This document shows positions 1 to 8,806 of a DNA stretch of 64,000 nucleotides, in pieces. Position numbers and translations under genes: made by a program. Location of the stretch: the NCBI RefSeq assembly GCF_011045015.1, contig NZ_JAAKZY010000016.1, positions 20,476 to 84,475 on the forward strand, in the 5' to 3' direction. This DNA is from Streptomyces scabichelini. Lineage in GTDB: Bacteria > Actinomycetota > Actinomycetes > Streptomycetales > Streptomycetaceae. Position 1 is the first letter of the stretch. Each line of letters opens with the position of its first letter. The notes under the pieces were generated by a model, which saw only the letters and a list, made by a program, of their open reading frames with translations, was not told where the DNA came from and made no database searches.

Positions 1-957
1 GATGTCGTGGGCCTCGCGGACCGCGTCATGGTTCCAGCGGCGCTGTTCCTCGAGCTTCTTCCGGTTCTTGGCGACGAGCTGGTTCTGGATGCGTACGTCG
101 ACGGCGTGCACGATGCGGACATAGCCGGTCTGCCGTTTGCAGCGGGCGTCGGCGACCGCGGTCTTCTTGTCCAGGGCGGATGGCTGGGTCGGGTCGTACT
201 GCGGGTCGGCCAGTCGTTCCTCCAGCTCCTGGCGGTCGCGGTCGGGGTCGTTCTCGGCAGCCCTGGGGGTGGCGTAGGGGTAGCCGGCTTTCCGCATGCA
301 GGCCGACCATGCCTTGTCCGCTTTCTTCCAGGCGGGGTCCCGCCAGCCCTGCCGGAGGCTCTTGCTCTCCAGGTCCAGGACCGGGTCCTTGCGGTCCTGG
401 GGGTTCGTCCCGTAGATCGTGCGGTCTGCCTCGCCGAGACAGCCGCGCTTCGGGATCCGGTGGCCGTGGACGGTCTTCGGGTCGTCCCCGACGAAGTGGC
501 CGGTGAGCGCGAGGTGTTCGGACAGGGTCCACTTCTTTTCCGGGTAGCGGCGCTCGTACTCGGCCTGCGCCGCCTGATAGCCGTACCGCGCGGCCTGCTC
601 GGGGTCCTGGATGCCGTAGCGGAAGTCGTCCGAGGCGTACACGGTGGCCAGCAGCACGCCCGTGCCGGAGGGGCGCTCTGGCCAGGCGGGTACGGGGTCG
701 ACGGCGAGGTTCTTCAGGCTGTCGAACCCGAGGCGGTCCATGCACTCCTTGGCGAGCGTCCACCGGGCCCTGCCGACCGTACGGCCGTCGTCGTCGGACA
801 TGTCGTACGCGGCCAGCGGCCAGAACCTCGGATCGTCCGACGAGGTGGGGCGCGCATCGGAGGCGGGCGGGTCGGCCTGTTGCCCACACGCCGCGAGGGC
901 GAGACCTGAGGCGAGGACCAGTAAGAGGACCGGTAAGAGGGGGGCGGCTCTGCGCAT
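1..957 (-). CDS. Putative secreted lipoprotein, 3' end outside window
   Basis: Open from ATG at 957 to the left edge with no stop, so at least 319 residues are present and the C-terminus is missing. The N-terminus is a lipoprotein signal peptide: MRR, a hydrophobic stretch, then lipobox LAAC with the acylated Cys at residue 24, followed by a polar Gln/Ser/Asp-rich tether. The rest is hydrophilic, rich in Arg, Lys, Asp and Trp, with scattered Cys residues (for example KECMDRLGF and SACMRKAGY) that look like pairs in a secreted domain. The pattern resembles Streptomyces hypothetical lipoproteins carrying repeated CM-x(2,3)-G(Y/F) motifs; no function can be assigned. The longer ORFs in the other frames here lack a signal peptide and are shadows. 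Confidence 0.75.
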   Translation of the reverse strand, partial: MRRAAPLLPVLLLVLASGLALAACGQQADPPASDARPTSSDDPRFWPLAAYDMSDDDGRTVGRARWTLAKECMDRLGFDSLKNLAVDPVPAWPERPSGTGVLLATVYASDDFRYGIQDPEQAARYGYQAAQAEYERRYPEKKWTLSEHLALTGHFVGDDPKTVHGHRIPKRGCLGEADRTIYGTNPQDRKDPVLDLESKSLRQGWRDPAWKKADKAWSACMRKAGYPYATPRAAENDPDRDRQELEERLADPQYDPTQPSALDKKTAVADARCKRQTGYVRIVHAVDVRIQNQLVAKNRKKLEEQRRWNHDAVREAHDI

Positions 958-1271
958 CGGGCCAGCTCATCAGGGCCCTGGGGCACCCGACCATGGTGGA
1001 GGCCACACTTCCGGGTCACAGCCGCATCACAGGTCCGGCACCGGCGACCGAGGTGGGGACCGACGGGCCGATGCCACCCGCCCCCCGGTCTGCGCTTCCG
1101 GCCCGGCCGGGGGGCGGCATCGGCCCAGTGATAGCGGCCTGCCATAGCCCCGATAACGGCACCGCTTCCGCGCCCGTACAACATGACGGGCACGACCTTA
1201 TGACGGGCACGACCTTGACTTCGGTCGAGGTGCCGAAGGCGGCATTCCAGGCCCACGTTGTGAAGGAGCGA
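958..1271. other. Intergenic, nothing recognised
   Basis: About 310 bases between the divergently read lipoprotein start and the 3' end of the next gene. It contains a short direct repeat (two copies of a CATGACGGGCACGACCTT-like block near 1182-1215) but no convincing gene, hairpin or promoter. Confidence 0.4.
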
Positions 1272-2030
1272 TCAGTTCTGGTCACGCATCGCCGCGAGAC
1301 CAGACACCGGCACGATCAATGCGTCCACTCGGAATCCCAGCTTCGCAGCGATTTCACCTCGCAGTGGCGCGTATATCTGCTCATTGAGATGCAAGATCTG
1401 AGTTCCGCACCAGAACCGAGTACGGCTCTGGAAATCCGTTTGCGTGAGTCGTTCGATGTCCTGAACGGCACGGAAGTGGAATCGCCCTAACCGCACGGCC
1501 AGGCTGCCGTCGTTTTCGTCCGCTATGATCAGTTGGAAGTTTCCGGCGCGGTCGGCATGACTTTCCTTCTCGAAAAGCACTGACGCCCGATCAGCGTCCG
1601 GCAGGAGCGCAAGAGCCTTCAGCGCTGCGGCAGTCAGCTCTCGACTCCGCTCATCACTGACAGGGGAAAGGATGTCCTGGACCACCGTACTCATTCGGTA
1701 GGGAACTGAACGCGGACGATATTTTCCGAGCCCAGCATGCTCCTTGACAACCCATCCAACCCTTTCCAGGGTTTCCCCGTACACCGAATACCAGGCCTCT
1801 GCGTCCGTGTGCCGGCCATGCTTCCTGCCGGCCACCAACTGCGCCAGGAGAACAGAATGCAGGACGTCCCTGCGGTGTTCCTCGGAAACCGCCGCGAAGA
1901 AGACGGTCAAGCACCCTCCGTCGACTACGGCACTGTCACCTTCCGCGACCGGGAACAAAGGGGCCTGCGGTTCGGGTCCCAGATCCCACGCTGTAACGCC
2001 GCCCTCGAGCTCGTGCTCAGACTCGTGCAT
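1272..2030 (-). CDS. Unrecognised protein, downstream member of a tandem paralogue pair
   Basis: A 252-residue protein starting at ATG 2030, preceded by a strong AGGAG six bases upstream. It aligns along its length with the product of the upstream gene. Shared blocks include VLxSxLLAQLxAxxK, a central WYxxYxxxLExVGWVV, then VLFExxxHxDxxGNFQ, and a C-terminal LNExxYAxxRxxIxxKLG segment. There is no signal peptide or membrane segment, so it is probably cytoplasmic or released without a signal. I do not recognise the family. The 25-bp gap to the upstream paralogue argues for one transcript. The pair could be a two-component toxin, a structural pair or partner proteins; none is shown by the sequence. 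Confidence 0.75.
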   Translation of the reverse strand: MHESEHELEGGVTAWDLGPEPQAPLFPVAEGDSAVVDGGCLTVFFAAVSEEHRRDVLHSVLLAQLVAGRKHGRHTDAEAWYSVYGETLERVGWVVKEHAGLGKYRPRSVPYRMSTVVQDILSPVSDERSRELTAAALKALALLPDADRASVLFEKESHADRAGNFQLIIADENDGSLAVRLGRFHFRAVQDIERLTQTDFQSRTRFWCGTQILHLNEQIYAPLRGEIAAKLGFRVDALIVPVSGLAAMRDQN

Positions 2031-2055
2031 CTCGGTCTCCTGGCGCGGTCGTCGG

Positions 2056-2829
2056 CTAGATCTCCAGGTCGTCGATGAACGTGTTGGCGCGATCGCCGAG
2101 CTTGGTGATGATCGCGTCGCGGACCTGTGCGTACACGTCCTCGTTCAACGTCAGCGTCGTGCGCGACTGCTGCATGTTGGTGCTGGAGCGCGGGAAGCTG
2201 AAGAACAGCACCCGAGTGACGCGCTCGGTGGTGTTGAAGAAGAAGGCGCCCATCTTCATCACCACGGTGTCGCCCTGCGAGACGCCGCAGGACGCTATCT
2301 GGAAATTACCCAGCTTGTCGCTGTGAGCGTTGCTCTCGAAGAGCACCACACGTCGGTCCCTCTCCGGAAGGGACCTCAAGGCCTCGATCGCGGCCTTGGC
2401 CACCGAGATCTCACCCGGCGCAGCAATGGCCTGGAGCAAGGCGATCACCGCGCGGTCCACGGTGAACCGAGAGCCGGCCACCGTGAGCTTGGCGAAGGAG
2501 AAGGAGGGTACAACCCAGCCGACCTGCTCCAGCACCGAGCTGTAGAACTTGTACCACCTTATGGTGTCCTCGTCGCGGTCGAACTTCTTGTTCGCCGCCA
2601 ACTGGGCCAGCAGCGTGGAATTGAGGACATCGGACTTCTGCTGACCATTCAGGCCGTCCGTGAAAGCGACGATGCTGCCGGCGACTACCGCCGCTGACTG
2701 CTCTTCCTGCAGCGCCACCCCAGGCGGCAGGTAACGCATTTCCGGAGCAGCGAGTTCCAAACCGTCGATGAACTGAAGCGAGTCCGCTACCCTCTGTTTC
2801 TCCTCGACCTCTAGGTCTGAAGACGTCAT
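2056..2829 (-). CDS. Unrecognised protein, upstream member of a tandem paralogue pair
   Basis: The start is set at ATG 2829 (MTSSDLEVEEK), giving 257 residues; a longer ORF reaches 3003, but its first 58 residues are Arg/Leu-rich and unlike the paralogue. A GAGGGGG tract lies just upstream of this ATG. The N-terminal half is helical, with VLNSTLLAQLAANKK and WYKFYSSVLEQVGWVV; the C-terminal half looks beta-rich (GNFQIASCG, MKMGAFFFNT, VLFFSFPRSS) and ends in a helix, LNEDVYAQVRDAIITKLG. No signal peptide, transmembrane span or known catalytic motif is visible. Third-position bias is normal for the region. Function unknown; it is likely co-transcribed and possibly co-assembled with the downstream paralogue. 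Confidence 0.75.
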   Translation of the reverse strand: MTSSDLEVEEKQRVADSLQFIDGLELAAPEMRYLPPGVALQEEQSAAVVAGSIVAFTDGLNGQQKSDVLNSTLLAQLAANKKFDRDEDTIRWYKFYSSVLEQVGWVVPSFSFAKLTVAGSRFTVDRAVIALLQAIAAPGEISVAKAAIEALRSLPERDRRVVLFESNAHSDKLGNFQIASCGVSQGDTVVMKMGAFFFNTTERVTRVLFFSFPRSSTNMQQSRTTLTLNEDVYAQVRDAIITKLGDRANTFIDDLEI

Positions 2830-3357
2830 AGCGCCCCCTCTGTTGCGAAATGAAAGCTCCAACCGGAGCACCACAGGGTTGAGGCGCTGCACAAGCAAAA
2901 GGAATGTGATTCTCCCCGTAGCCCCGTAGCCCCGTAACCCCCACTGCGTCCTCAGTCGGAGAACGCTCACCCGTTGCTTTGCAGCCATGCTAAACCCAGA
3001 CATGAGACCGTCAAGGGCGTGGACTCATGATTCATTCCCAGACGGTCCACGCTAATACTCCAGGTGCGTTTTCAGCCACTCACGCACGTTCCACGGCTAC
3101 CCTCCGCCCCCTCGCAGCACACCTTTTCCAGAAATCCCCAAAAATCTATCGACTCCAAGTCGGGCGCCACATATCCGCGTCAGCGATTCATCATCCATTG
3201 CAGCATGAAATCGCTTTCTTTGATACATGAACTATCCACCGCGTGCCCGGACAGGCTCGACGGGGGCAACAGGCCCAAGCTCAAGCGACTGCTGAGCCAA
3301 CCGGCCGCCCACCCGGCCCACACGCCGCCCGGCCGACATCGCAATGACCTGCGGAGA
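2830..3357. other. Intergenic, probable promoter region for the paralogue pair
   Basis: About 530 bases of lower GC than the surroundings, between the upstream paralogue start and the 3' end of the tetR-type gene. A short run gtagccccgtagccccgtaacc (2920-2941) is a triplicated gtagcccc-like repeat. No gene, RNA or clear terminator is recognised. Confidence 0.35.
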
Positions 3358-3999
3358 TCACGCTTCGCAGGCCGCTCCCATGACGCGGGCCAACTCCTCG
3401 GGCCGCATGGGCGGTTCGGGCAGCGGATGGGCCGCCGAGGCGCGCATCCCGTCGAGCATCATGGCGAGGTGACGCCGCCACACCTCGGGCCGGACGCCCG
3501 CGGTCGCCTCGACCGTGCGTGCGGTCCCCCAGGTCACGAACGCCATGTCCTCCAGGGTGAAGTCGGACCGCAGCGCGCGACCATGCTTGGCCCGCTCGAT
3601 GATCTGCTCCATCAGCTCGTACCCGCGCAGGTGACCCTCGGTCGGGGTGGCCTGCGGCATGCGCCGGGAGACCAGGTCGTTGTAACCGCGGTCGGCGGCC
3701 TGCAGCTCGCAGATCCGCTCCAGGAAGTGCACGAGGCCCGCCCATGGGTCGGGGATCGACAGGGCGTGCTCGGCGATCCGCACGACAGTCTCGGCGCGGT
3801 CGACGAACACGGCGTTCACCAGGTCCGCGCGGTTGGGGAAGTGGTTGTACAGCGTGCCGATGCTCACCTTTGCCGTGCGGGCGATCTCGTCGAGGGCGAG
3901 GTCGAGCCCGTGCACCGCGAACAGCTGCCGGGCGGCTTGGATCAGCTGGTCGCGATTGCGCTGGGCGTCCCTGCGGAGCGGCTTGGCGCGGGTGGTCAT
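3358..3999 (-). CDS. TetR-family transcriptional repressor
   Basis: 213 residues, the usual TetR length. Residues about 12-60 form the DNA-binding domain: RDQLIQAARQLFAVHGLD, then the helix-turn-helix LDEIARTAKVSIGTLYNHFPNRADLV, with the signature GTLYNHFPN recognition helix. The rest is the helical ligand-binding and dimerisation domain, which is variable and does not reveal the ligand. The gene is divergent from an SDR oxidoreductase gene, and the roughly 105-bp space between them carries two TTGA-containing inverted repeats. The simplest reading is that it represses itself and the SDR gene and is released by a small molecule related to the SDR substrate. Confidence 0.92.
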   Translation of the reverse strand: MTTRAKPLRRDAQRNRDQLIQAARQLFAVHGLDLALDEIARTAKVSIGTLYNHFPNRADLVNAVFVDRAETVVRIAEHALSIPDPWAGLVHFLERICELQAADRGYNDLVSRRMPQATPTEGHLRGYELMEQIIERAKHGRALRSDFTLEDMAFVTWGTARTVEATAGVRPEVWRRHLAMMLDGMRASAAHPLPEPPMRPEELARVMGAACEA

Positions 4000-4014
4000 G
4001 GCAGCATCCCATCT

Positions 4015-4071
4015 AAGTTGAAGGCATCCTCAACTTGTGTGTACGCTCGGCGTAGTTGAGGAGTCCCTCAA
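4015..4071. promoter_or_regulatory. Two candidate TetR operators
   Basis: Two inverted repeats share a TTGAgg/ccTCAA core. Site 1 at 4015-4036 has arms AAGTTGA and TCAACTT around an 8-base centre. Site 2 at 4056-4071 has arms TTGAGG and CCTCAA around agtc. Both lie in the divergent tetR/SDR space, where a TetR dimer would block both promoters. Confidence 0.7.
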
Positions 4072-4104
4072 TTTACTGGATCCATGAAGGAGCTGACGGC
4101 TCGC

Positions 4105-4827
4105 ATGCCCAAGACCCTTGCCATCTTCGGTGCCGGCCCCGTCTTAGGGCTGTCCCTCGCACGCCGCTTCGGGCGCGAAGGCTTCCGCGTCGCACTCGTC
4201 GCCCGGACCCGGGAAAACCTGGAAAAGCTCGTCACCGAGCTCGCGGGTGACGGCATCGAAGCGGCCGGCTTCACCGCCGACGTCTACGACCGCGAGCAGA
4301 TCGCGGCCACCGTCGCGGCCATCACCAAGGCATACGGCCAGATCGACGCCGTGGAGTTCAGCCCTGGCGGCGGCAATATGGGCGAGGGCATCGAGTCCGT
4401 ACTGGACGTGGATCCGGAGAACCTCCAGCTGATCCTCGACCGCTTCCTGCTGTCGGGCGTCGCCCTGGTCCGGGCCGTGCTGCCGGCCATGACCCAGCGC
4501 GGTGACGGCGCGATCCTGTTCACCGCAGGGCAGTCCGGTATCCACCCGACGCCGTTCCTCGGCAACGCGGGCATGGCCCAGGCGGCGCTGCGGAACTACT
4601 TCCACAACCTCAACAACGTGCTCGCGGACAACGGCGTGTACGTCGGCGCGGTCAACGTCGGCGCGCTGATCGAAGGCAGCGTGCCGCACCGGGCGATCGC
4701 GTCGGCGTCCAGCCCGCTGGAATTCGAGCCCGAGGTCATCCACCCGGACGTATTCGCGGAGAAGTTCTGGGAGCTGTACAGCAAGCGTGACAAACCCGAG
4801 GCGTTGGTCGGCAGCTTCGGCCGGTAA
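4105..4827 (+). CDS. Short-chain dehydrogenase/reductase
   Basis: 240 residues from ATG 4105; an in-frame ATG at 4084 is possible, but MPKTLAIFGAGP fits the family start better, and an AAGGAG lies upstream of it. The N-terminal Rossmann motif is GAGPVLGLSLARRF, a variant of TGxxxGIG. An NAG-like segment is replaced by EFSPGGG, and the Ser-Tyr-Lys catalytic set is degenerate: the position of YxxxK reads GNAGMAQAALRNY, with no Tyr/Lys pair. It therefore belongs to the atypical SDRs seen in actinobacteria, where oxidoreductase activity is uncertain. It is divergent from the TetR gene and probably under its control. Confidence 0.85.
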   Translation: MPKTLAIFGAGPVLGLSLARRFGREGFRVALVARTRENLEKLVTELAGDGIEAAGFTADVYDREQIAATVAAITKAYGQIDAVEFSPGGGNMGEGIESVLDVDPENLQLILDRFLLSGVALVRAVLPAMTQRGDGAILFTAGQSGIHPTPFLGNAGMAQAALRNYFHNLNNVLADNGVYVGAVNVGALIEGSVPHRAIASASSPLEFEPEVIHPDVFAEKFWELYSKRDKPEALVGSFGR

Positions 4828-4934
4828 GCCTCCCGCAGATCCCGCAGCCGCGTGTCCACTCCTCACCTGCTTGATCACGCTTCGGACAGGCTCGTTCGGG
4901 AAAAACCCGAGGCTGGACGACACCGGGGCGGAGT

Positions 4935-6599
4935 TCAGGAGTCACGGACGTAGAGACGCACCGTCAGGCCCCATCCGGCTTCCTCGCGCACCAGGTGGAA
5001 GTCCTCCCTCAGTGTTTTCCTCTTGACGGCGCTCGTGGTTCTTCGGTCGGGTCGTCTGGTCGACGTCGCGCGTTCGACGACCCAGACCCGCTGCTGGGCG
5101 TCCAGCAGGTGGCGGATCCTGTGCGCCGGCACCTCCGCTCCGGTGAGCGTCGCGGATCGTGCCGGCGACTGCTGGAGCAACACGTCGTTCAGGCCCGCGA
5201 AGGCACGGCGGTATACGTACGCGACTCCTCGCTTGGTTCCGGGCAGGAACACCACCGCGTCACCATCGCGGCCGTGTTCCGCAAGCAGCCGGGCGGCCGC
5301 TGTCTGGTCGTCGGTGCGGGATTCGACAGTGCGCAGCCAGACATGGGTCGGCAGTTGGGCAAAGAGGAGGGCGGCGGGCACGCCCAGGCCGAGCGCGGCT
5401 GCCAGCACCCTCCTCGGTAATCCCTGCGGTAATCGCTGCGGTAATCGCTTCACCACGTTCCTCGGCGCGGTCCGCCGGTGCTGTGCCACCAAGGCCGTAG
5501 CGCCGCAGGCCACGGCGTTCAGGCCGCCGGCGACCAGCAGTGCCAGCGCTGGGAGCGAATACAGCACATACCGCTCGTTGTAGACCGGCTGGATCAAGGA
5601 GAAAGTGAGGAGCGCGCTGGGCGGCAGCAGCAGCCAGGGCAGGGCAAAGCCCCGGATCCGCGCCGATCCTGCGGCCCGACCGTCAGCCGACAGCACCCCG
5701 CAGGCGGTGACGGTCAGGGTGACGACGGTCATGGTGGTCGTCGGCCCCGTGAATTGCCAGATCAGATCGGTCACCGTGTTCCAGGTGGGGGTGAGCAGCC
5801 AGTTCACCTGCGCTGCCTGGGCCCGGACGTACGCGATGAAGAGTGTCGCGCAAGCCACGATCGGCACGGCGATGCACAACCAACGCCGCAGGATCCGGCG
5901 CGGGGCCCGCACGGCGAGCAGACTGGCCCCGTGCGCACCCAGCATCAGCACAACGAACGGGTGCAGGAACGTTGTCGGCAATACCAGCGCCGTATAAGCG
6001 GTCCAGCGTGCGGCCGTTGGGCGCTCCAGTGCCCGGAGCAGCGCCAAAGTCGAGAAGACCACGCCCGCGGTGACCAGTGCGTAGGAGCGTCCCTCCTGGG
6101 CGTAGCGGGAGGCAAGGGGCATGGCGGCCAGCACCAGTCCGGCCGTGAGCCCGGTGGCCGGTCCGGCCAGCCTGCGACCGATGGCGGCGGTGCCCGCGGC
6201 GGCTGCGGCCATGCCGATCACGGAAGGCAGCCGCAACAGCAGCGCGTCCCCGGCGCCGGGCGGCAGCAGGAGGTGCATCACCAGGTAGTACAGCCCGTGC
6301 ACGGCGTCGACGGTGTGCAGGAGCCGCAAGATGTCCGGCAGGTCGCGGGTGGCGACCTCATAGGTGGTGATCTCGTCCCACCACATTCCCCGGTCGATCC
6401 GCCACAGGCCCAGCAGCAGCATCAAGGCGGCGGGCAGGGCAGGCACGAGCACGCTCCCCGCGAGGCTGCCGCCTTCCGAGCCGCCGGGCGGCGGCTCAGG
6501 GAGAGCAGCGGGCTCGAGCGGCGAACCTGGTATGAGGCCAGCTGTCACTTGATGCTGCTCCGATGAAAGAAGTCCGGCATTCCGGATGCGTTCCGGCAC
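4935..6599 (-). CDS. Multi-spanning membrane glycosyltransferase (GT39/ArnT-like)
   Basis: 554 residues. After a Pro/Gly-rich N-terminal tail (about 50 residues, so the true start may lie downstream) come about 11 hydrophobic spans. The first extracytoplasmic loop contains the family acidic motif MWWDEITTYEVATRDLPDI (Asp-Glu near the membrane, the proposed base), followed by HGLYYLVMH and RYAQEGRSYAL, both typical of GT-C polyprenyl-phosphate-dependent sugar transferases. A C-terminal soluble domain of about 130 residues follows. It probably moves a sugar from a lipid-linked donor to an outer-surface acceptor; donor and acceptor cannot be read. A small in-gene triplication of a gcggtaatc-type unit lies near 5418-5450. 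It is monocistronic and convergent with the SDR gene. Confidence 0.8.
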   Translation of the reverse strand: MPERIRNAGLLSSEQHQVTAGLIPGSPLEPAALPEPPPGGSEGGSLAGSVLVPALPAALMLLLGLWRIDRGMWWDEITTYEVATRDLPDILRLLHTVDAVHGLYYLVMHLLLPPGAGDALLLRLPSVIGMAAAAAGTAAIGRRLAGPATGLTAGLVLAAMPLASRYAQEGRSYALVTAGVVFSTLALLRALERPTAARWTAYTALVLPTTFLHPFVVLMLGAHGASLLAVRAPRRILRRWLCIAVPIVACATLFIAYVRAQAAQVNWLLTPTWNTVTDLIWQFTGPTTTMTVVTLTVTACGVLSADGRAAGSARIRGFALPWLLLPPSALLTFSLIQPVYNERYVLYSLPALALLVAGGLNAVACGATALVAQHRRTAPRNVVKRLPQRLPQGLPRRVLAAALGLGVPAALLFAQLPTHVWLRTVESRTDDQTAAARLLAEHGRDGDAVVFLPGTKRGVAYVYRRAFAGLNDVLLQQSPARSATLTGAEVPAHRIRHLLDAQQRVWVVERATSTRRPDRRTTSAVKRKTLREDFHLVREEAGWGLTVRLYVRDS

Positions 6600-6779
6600 C
6601 GACAGTGAAGACTTCTTCGAAGGGGAACAGGTTGTACTGGATGTCGCCGAGTCGGGCTGGATCGAGTGGCATGAAGGCGGGCCAGAGGTGTGGGAACCCT
6701 GAACATGCGCAAGAAGCGAAAGAACCCGCGGGGTGGTACGGAACAGGAGGTGGAGGCCGTTCTCGACGACCTCTCAACC

Positions 6780-6960
6780 CGCCGGCAGCATCCCGCCCGT
6801 CCGGTTCACCGCCTACGAGATCCGCCGACTGATCTCTGTGCTCCGTCCCGAGGCGCCACACCACGAACGCATCGCCCACGCCCTGCACTGGTCGGACTGG
6901 CGCCACTGCCACCAGGCCCTCGCCCGTGCCTGCCACCGAGCCCGCAACCCGGCCATCCGA
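6780..6960 (+). pseudogene. Transposase C-terminal remnant (IS701/IS4-like)
   Basis: In the frame running from 6733 to 7017, a block RFTAYEIRRLISVL followed by LHWSDWRHCHQALARACHR matches the C-terminal tail pattern known from Streptomyces IS701-type transposases (LT.PE.R.LL...L.WS.WRR.HQ..A...H..R). The catalytic DDE core is absent and no inverted ends are visible, so it is a scrap. Confidence 0.5.
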
Positions 6961-7146
6961 CCACCGCCACCCGGCCAGACCGAAACCACAGCGCCCTTAC
7001 GCCCTTTGAGCCCGTGACGCGATCATGATCCGGTCTTCTTGAGACGTTCCGTGACGAGGCTCCGGCCACCAGAGCTGTCGACGCCGATGATTCCCGGCCC
7101 GTGCGGGAGTCTGTCGTTCGACAGCAATCTTCTGGAAGGCGGCTTC

Positions 7147-8295
7147 ATGTCTACCCTGCACGACTTGCTGGAAGCCCATGTCGGTGCCGGTACGTTGCCG
7201 GGAGCGGTTGGCCTCGTGGCCCGGGGTGACCAGGTCGAGGTGGTGGCTGTCGGCGCGCAGGGCGCCGGCGACGGCGCCCCGATGGCGAGGGACTCCATCT
7301 TCCGGGTCGCCTCGATCACCAAGTCCGTCACCGCCGCCGCACTGCTGATCCTCGTCGAGGAGGGCAGGATCGCACTGGACGACCCGATCGGGATGTGGCT
7401 GCCGGAGCTGGCAAAGCCGATGGTCGTACGCACGCCGGTGAGCCCGGTGGACGACGTGGTGCCGGCCGACCGGCCCATCACCGTATTCGACGTGCTGGCC
7501 TCCCAGGCCGGGTACGGATTCCCCTCCGACTTCACGCTGCCGGCGGTGCAGGAGTTGTTCACGGTGCAAAAGGACGGCCGGGTGCCGAGCAACTTCCCGC
7601 CGGCCGACGAGTGGATGGCGGCGCTCGGCCGCATCCCGCTGCTGTACCAGCCGGGCGCTGCCTGGCTGTACGACACCTGCTCCCTGCTGCAGGGGGTGCT
7701 GATTTCGCGGGTCACCGGACAGCCGCTGCCGGAGTTCCTGGCGGAGCGGATCTTCAGGCCGCTGGGCATGGTGGACACCGGTTTCGAGGTGCCGGCCGCC
7801 AAGCGGGGCCGGTTCACCAGCTTCTACAGGCCAAGCGACGACGGCAGCCTGGAGCTCGCCGACGGCCCGGACGGCGAGTGGAGCAGCCTGCCCGCGCTGC
7901 CGCTCGGCAACGGCGGGCTGGCCTCGACCGCCGACGACTGGCTGGCCTTCTGCCGGATGCTGCTGGCCGGCGGGGCGGCACCCGACGGCCGCCGGGTGCT
8001 GTCGGCCGACTCCGTACGCATGATGACCACCGACCATACGAATCCGGCGCAGCGCGACATCGGCCGGTTGTTCCTGGAGGGCCAAGGCTGGGGCTTCGGC
8101 GGCTCGGTCGACCTCGACCGGACCAACCCGTGGAATGTCCCCGGCCGCTACGGCTGGGTCGGCGGCACGGGCACAGCGGCGCACGTCATCCCGGCCACAG
8201 GCGCGGTCACCATCCTGCTGACTCAGGTGGCAGCGATGGGTCCGGCGCCTGCACCGGTGATCAGGGAGTTCTGGCGGTACGCGGCGGACGCCTGA
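7147..8295 (+). CDS. Serine hydrolase of the class C beta-lactamase / EstB family
   Basis: 382 residues from ATG 7147, with GGAAGGCGG just upstream; the ORF extends further back but without family similarity. The catalytic Ser-x-x-Lys is in FRVASITKSVTAAALL (Ser about residue 57). The second motif, usually Tyr-x-Asn, reads WLYDTCSLLQGVLISRVTG, keeping the Tyr but not the Asn. The third motif, usually HxG or KTG, is GGTGTAAHVIP. There is no signal peptide, so a cytoplasmic esterase or amidase is more likely than drug resistance. The enzyme would act through a Ser acyl intermediate; its substrate is unknown. Confidence 0.9.
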   Translation: MSTLHDLLEAHVGAGTLPGAVGLVARGDQVEVVAVGAQGAGDGAPMARDSIFRVASITKSVTAAALLILVEEGRIALDDPIGMWLPELAKPMVVRTPVSPVDDVVPADRPITVFDVLASQAGYGFPSDFTLPAVQELFTVQKDGRVPSNFPPADEWMAALGRIPLLYQPGAAWLYDTCSLLQGVLISRVTGQPLPEFLAERIFRPLGMVDTGFEVPAAKRGRFTSFYRPSDDGSLELADGPDGEWSSLPALPLGNGGLASTADDWLAFCRMLLAGGAAPDGRRVLSADSVRMMTTDHTNPAQRDIGRLFLEGQGWGFGGSVDLDRTNPWNVPGRYGWVGGTGTAAHVIPATGAVTILLTQVAAMGPAPAPVIREFWRYAADA

Positions 8296-8407
8296 CACAC
8301 GCATCTCACGCCCGTAGCCTCACGGGGTGGGCCCAGCTGACAGGGTGGCGAAATCGGAACACTGCGCATAGCTGCGTAAGGTCGCAAAGAGATCTTGCCA
8401 CGGTGCC

Positions 8408-8563
8408 CTAACCGCCCACACCGGCGGTGTCGGCGGTCTGCCCGAACTTGAGCGCGGCGCGCGGCCTCGGCTGCGGATTGCTCTTGTCACCACTGCCGGA
8501 ACAGGCAGTGCGAGTCAGGCAGCCGACTGCTGCGAGCGCGGATGCTCTGATGATGTGGCGCAT
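8408..8563 (-). pseudogene. Truncated lipoprotein gene (51 residues)
   Basis: ATG 8563 has an excellent GAGGGGGGAT ribosome site. It opens a lipoprotein signal peptide (RASALAAVGCLTRTACSGSGDKS, hydrophobic with a Cys after TRTA), then KFGQTADTAGVGG and a stop. In Streptomyces DUF4352-type lipoproteins, a KFGQT(V/Y)xY-type motif begins the folded domain. Here the protein stops exactly where that domain should start, which suggests a deletion or frameshift. It could instead be a genuine short lipopeptide. Confidence 0.5.
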
Positions 8564-8806
8564 GATCCCCCCTCGCGTGGAGGCTCAGCTGTCCCCGAAG
8601 GAATGCCCTCACTGCCGAGGCCGAGCGCGAAAGCCGGCTCGGAGCAGTCGAGGGGCTGCCGGCCGGCCTCGCCGGGGCAGAAGACAGAACTTGCCCAGAT
8701 CGATCGCCGCTGCGACAACCGCACCCGTCGTCGATCTGGACATTCCTGCACCGGTCAACCACCCGCGGAGCCACCACCGGCTCATGAACCGCCGCGTTGA
8801 TCGAGT

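Noticed and set aside
26..1006. Long minus-strand ORF of 326 residues and plus-strand ORF of 300 residues over the first kilobase
   Set aside because: Both are Arg/Pro- or Val/Gly-rich shadows; the third minus frame gives a lipoprotein with a proper signal peptide and balanced composition.
2411..2944. Minus-strand ORF overlapping the upstream paralogue
   Set aside because: It is an offset frame of the paralogue gene with no independent start signal or sensible composition.
5418..5450. Possible CRISPR-like or satellite repeat (gcggtaatc units)
   Set aside because: Only three short imperfect units inside the glycosyltransferase coding sequence; no spacers and no cas genes anywhere in the window.
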